From Paragyromitra xinjiangensis (lineage: Eukaryota > Ascomycota > Pezizomycetes > Pezizales > Discinaceae): 64,000 nt of DNA. Each line of letters starts with the position of its first letter. Position 1 is the first letter of the stretch. The stretch spans positions 186,001-250,000 of the forward strand of contig JBCAMK010000001.1 of assembly GCA_038503065.1 (NCBI GenBank), written 5' to 3'. The notes beneath the pieces are model-generated. The model saw nothing but the letters and a program-made list of their open reading frames with translations, was not told the origin of the DNA and searched no databases. The position numbers and the translations under genes are program-made. Of the stretch, positions 61,439 through 64,000 are shown one piece after another.

Positions 61439-63033
61439 TTTTTCGGTTTTTGTGTCATTTCTTCTGTTAACGGTTTCATACGTGTCTCTTTTTAAGTTGG
61501 TATTAGTGAAGGGCGTGTGTATAAAATCGGGAGGGTAGATATCTGGGGCGGTAATTCCTTAGTATGGGTAGAAGAGACAAGACACACCGTATTATCGATT
61601 GGATTTGGAGCCTTACGTCCTTGCGTTCATATCTGTGGCATAAAAGTTATTTGTTCTATGATGACTTGGGATCGGGAGGGAAGATGGTTCCAATATTTCT
61701 GTGTTCTTCGCCGCTAGATTCTAAGGGAGAACCGAAACTATATATATGGCATGTTTTCGTTTCTTCTGCGGGTGGATAATTTTTTCTTTTGATTTGGCCT
61801 TTTGCGTTTTGTTCTTGTTTCATTACACTGTTTCTACTCGGGCATATGAAGGGCGTCCGTTTGGTCTTTAACGATTGGTTTTGTTTTTCTTTTTGAGATA
61901 CCTATCACTATTAGTTTCACGTACCTTTCTACTCTTCTTTCATGTTTTTTGCCACGTTATACACACGAGGGCTGCCTGAGCTTACGCTTCTGTTTTTCAT
62001 TTCTTACGTTCGTTGATACTGCTGTAAGAGGCTTACGGCGCCCTTGAGTAGATAGATAATTTGTGTTGAGCCGAGCTGGCGGAGAATAAGGCCAGGACCT
62101 GTAGGAGAGTGGGGATGTAATTTTGTAGGCCCGTAAACAATATTCATTTTCTCCTGCATAGGTATCTAAGATGTGCCTGAGTGAGCAGCGATGATATACC
62201 GGACCTTAAGCATTTTAACTTGTGATGGGAAGTCAAATAGGGCTGGTGCCTGAGACTCTTTCCTCCGGTAGCCGGCCGAGCCCTATTTTATGTGCCTGAT
62301 CCATGAACCTAAGGGTCGGATCAGGTATGTAATGAAATGTGCGCTTAACACCAAGCTTATTTCAAAGTACTTTATTGAACTGATAAGATGCTTGTGGTAC
62401 ATACGGAAGATCTTGCCGGAAATCTAGATGTGATCTTCGATGGAAATGATTTGATATTTGGGAGCTGTTGCCTGGGCACTGAGGACGTTTTCGACCACGG
62501 CCTTGTTTTTGCTACACTACCTACCAATTAATTATAATAGGGCAACCCTGTGCGCCTTGCACCTAGGGATGTTCTCTCGTAATAATTAGAGAAAGCTATC
62601 GATGGTAGGACTAGAATAGCAAGCCGATCAGTTCTATGCCTGGAAACAGCGGCGATAGAGGCTCGTAGAAGCTGCCAGAATACGCCAGAATATGTTGGAC
62701 GCTGCCAAGCCAGTACCAGCTAGCAGCTTAAACAAAAAAAAAAGGCGTGCGGCTGCTTAGAGCGACAACAACGCAGCAGGACAACCACCAACATTCCCCT
62801 CCCCCTCACTCTTCACCCCGCCAGCCTGCGCCTATATCCCACAGCTTCCTCCACCATCGTATCCCATCTTCCCGTCCATCAACTCTACCACCACTCGACA
62901 GTCTCCTGACGAGATCATATACCTAAAACCAGTAACATAACCAAACTACTGGTGTCTGCATTTCATTAAAATTTGCATTTTTCTATAGTCTGCTTCTAAT
63001 TACTAGACATTTTCACCCCGCTAGCAGCTAATT
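61439..63033. other. Intergenic region
   Basis: T-rich 3' flank of chitin synthase to about 62 kb, then no supported gene. The last 250 bp, C-rich with CCACC and CTCC tracts near 62770-62900, are probably the promoter and leader of the Hsp110 gene. Confidence 0.45.
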
Positions 63034-64000
63034 ATGTCTGTCGTCGGAGTCGACCTCGGTGCTCTCAACACCGTTATTGCTGTTGCTAGGAATCGAGGTG
63101 TCGACGTGGTACGTTTGGTCCTTTTTCTTCCCTTGGTTCTTTGAACTTGATTTCGCTGTCTATCGAACACATGCTTGGATTTTCCCTTCATCTCTCTTTA
63201 TCACAATAACTAACATCTTCATTGATTAACAGATTACCAATGAAGTCTCGAATCGTGCTACACCGTTAGTAACACCTTTCCGAATATTATCTCGCTCCAG
63301 AGATTGGATGAATGAAAATAATAGCAAGGAGATAAGATAAGGGAATGAGTTAATGCTGACGTTATGGGGAAAAAATAGGTCTATGGTCGGTTTCGGGCCC
63401 AAGAACAGATACCTCGGAGAGCCAGCAAAGACTCAGGAAATCTCCAACCTTAAGAACACTGTTGGTATGCTTAAGCGTCTTGCTGGGCGAAGGTTTGGTG
63501 AACCTGAACTCGAAATCGAGAGCCAGTTTATCTCCGCAGAGCTCGTTGAGGCGAGGGGTGGTGAAGTTGGTGCAAGAGTAAAGTACTTGGGCCAAGATGA
63601 GGTCTTCACAGGTACTCAGTTGATCGCTATGTTCCTGTCGAAGGTTAAACAGACTGCATCGGCAGAGCTCAAACTCCCTGTCTCCGACATTGTGCTCAGT
63701 GTTCCTCCTTGGTTTACTGATGCTCAACGCCGTTCTATCATGGATGCTGCTGAGATCGCAGGGTTGAAGCTCCTTCGGCTGATGAACGACACCACTGCTA
63801 CTGCACTTGGATATGGTATTACAAAGCTTGATCTCCCTCCACCTGAGGAGAAGCCTCGTAGAGTTTGTTTCGTCGATATCGGTCACAGTAACTATACTGC
63901 CTCCATCGTCGCCTTTAGGAAGGGTGAGTTGACTGTTCTGTCAACCGCCTACGACAGGCATTTCGGAGGTCGTGACTTCGATAAGGCCCTCATCGACCAC
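63034..64000 (+). CDS. Hsp110-type chaperone (Sse1/Hsp88), 5' part
   Basis: Partial: exons 63034-63108, 63233-63264 and 63379 onward run off the window after about 243 residues. Hsp110 proteins are nucleotide-exchange factors for Hsp70 and hold unfolded proteins in the cytosol. The visible part is the Hsp70-like ATPase lobe: GVDLGALNTVIAVARNRGVD replaces the GIDLGTT phosphate loop of true Hsp70s, ITNEVSNRATPSMVGFG follows, and FVDIGHSNYTASIVAF is the second phosphate motif. The LGALN and DIGHS variants and KNTVGMLKRLAGRRF place it with Sse1/Hsp88 rather than Ssa. The introns (124 and 114 nt) are longer than most here, and the 32-nt second exon is short. The last 200 codons and the substrate domain lie outside the window. 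Confidence 0.93.

Noticed and set aside
63362..63886. 174-codon minus-strand frame
   Set aside because: Antisense to the Hsp110 ATPase exon, whose motifs are unmistakable.

Overview
The window is nuclear DNA of a filamentous ascomycete (Pezizomycotina). The evidence is short GT-AG introns (about 42-175 nt, mostly 42-60) with CTAAC-type branch sites, a fungus-type elongation factor 3, a class VI-like chitin synthase, a Cdc3/AspB-type septin, an Fta1/CENP-L kinetochore protein and pyrimidine-rich leaders upstream of start codons. Genes sit in small clusters separated by long gene-free stretches of 2-8 kb. This fits an early-diverging, gene-sparse lineage such as Pezizomycetes, but the species is an inference I cannot fix.

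Layout, left to right. 0-2.3 kb: two tRNA-Gln genes (CTG and TTG anticodons) in otherwise empty DNA. 2.4-17.2 kb: a plus-strand housekeeping cluster with Fta1/CENP-L, a quinone-oxidoreductase-like MDR protein, pyruvate dehydrogenase E2, the ER P5A ATPase Spf1 and septin Cdc3/AspB. 17.2-24.5 kb: gene-poor, holding one isolated secreted cysteine-rich protein on the minus strand. 24.5-31.6 kb: an unknown membrane protein, a SulP/STAS anion transporter (minus) and, divergent from it, a 906-residue protein that joins a cysteine phosphatase, a P-loop kinase and an RNA ligase. 31.6-36.3 kb: gene-poor, with a broken reading frame carrying in-frame TAG/TAA stops. 36.3-45.6 kb: elongation factor 3 and a glycine-zipper/poly-Ser protein, both minus. 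45.6-58.6 kb: mostly gene-free, with an intron-containing tRNA-Gln(CTG) and the small TFIIA subunit (minus). 58.6-64 kb: chitin synthase and the 5' part of an Hsp110-type chaperone, cut by the window end.

There is no operon-like or biosynthetic cluster; the genes are mainly core cell biology (mitochondrial metabolism, ER membrane quality control, cytokinesis and wall synthesis, translation, transcription initiation). The most unusual items are the phosphatase-kinase-RNA ligase protein (a candidate RNA-repair enzyme), the coexistence of intronless and intron-bearing copies of an otherwise identical tRNA-Gln, a 4-nt first coding exon in the septin gene, and a repeated sense-strand switch from C-rich to G/T-rich codons within exons. 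All exon structures were assigned by hand from frame continuity and splice motifs; similarity statements come from recognised family motifs, not searches.
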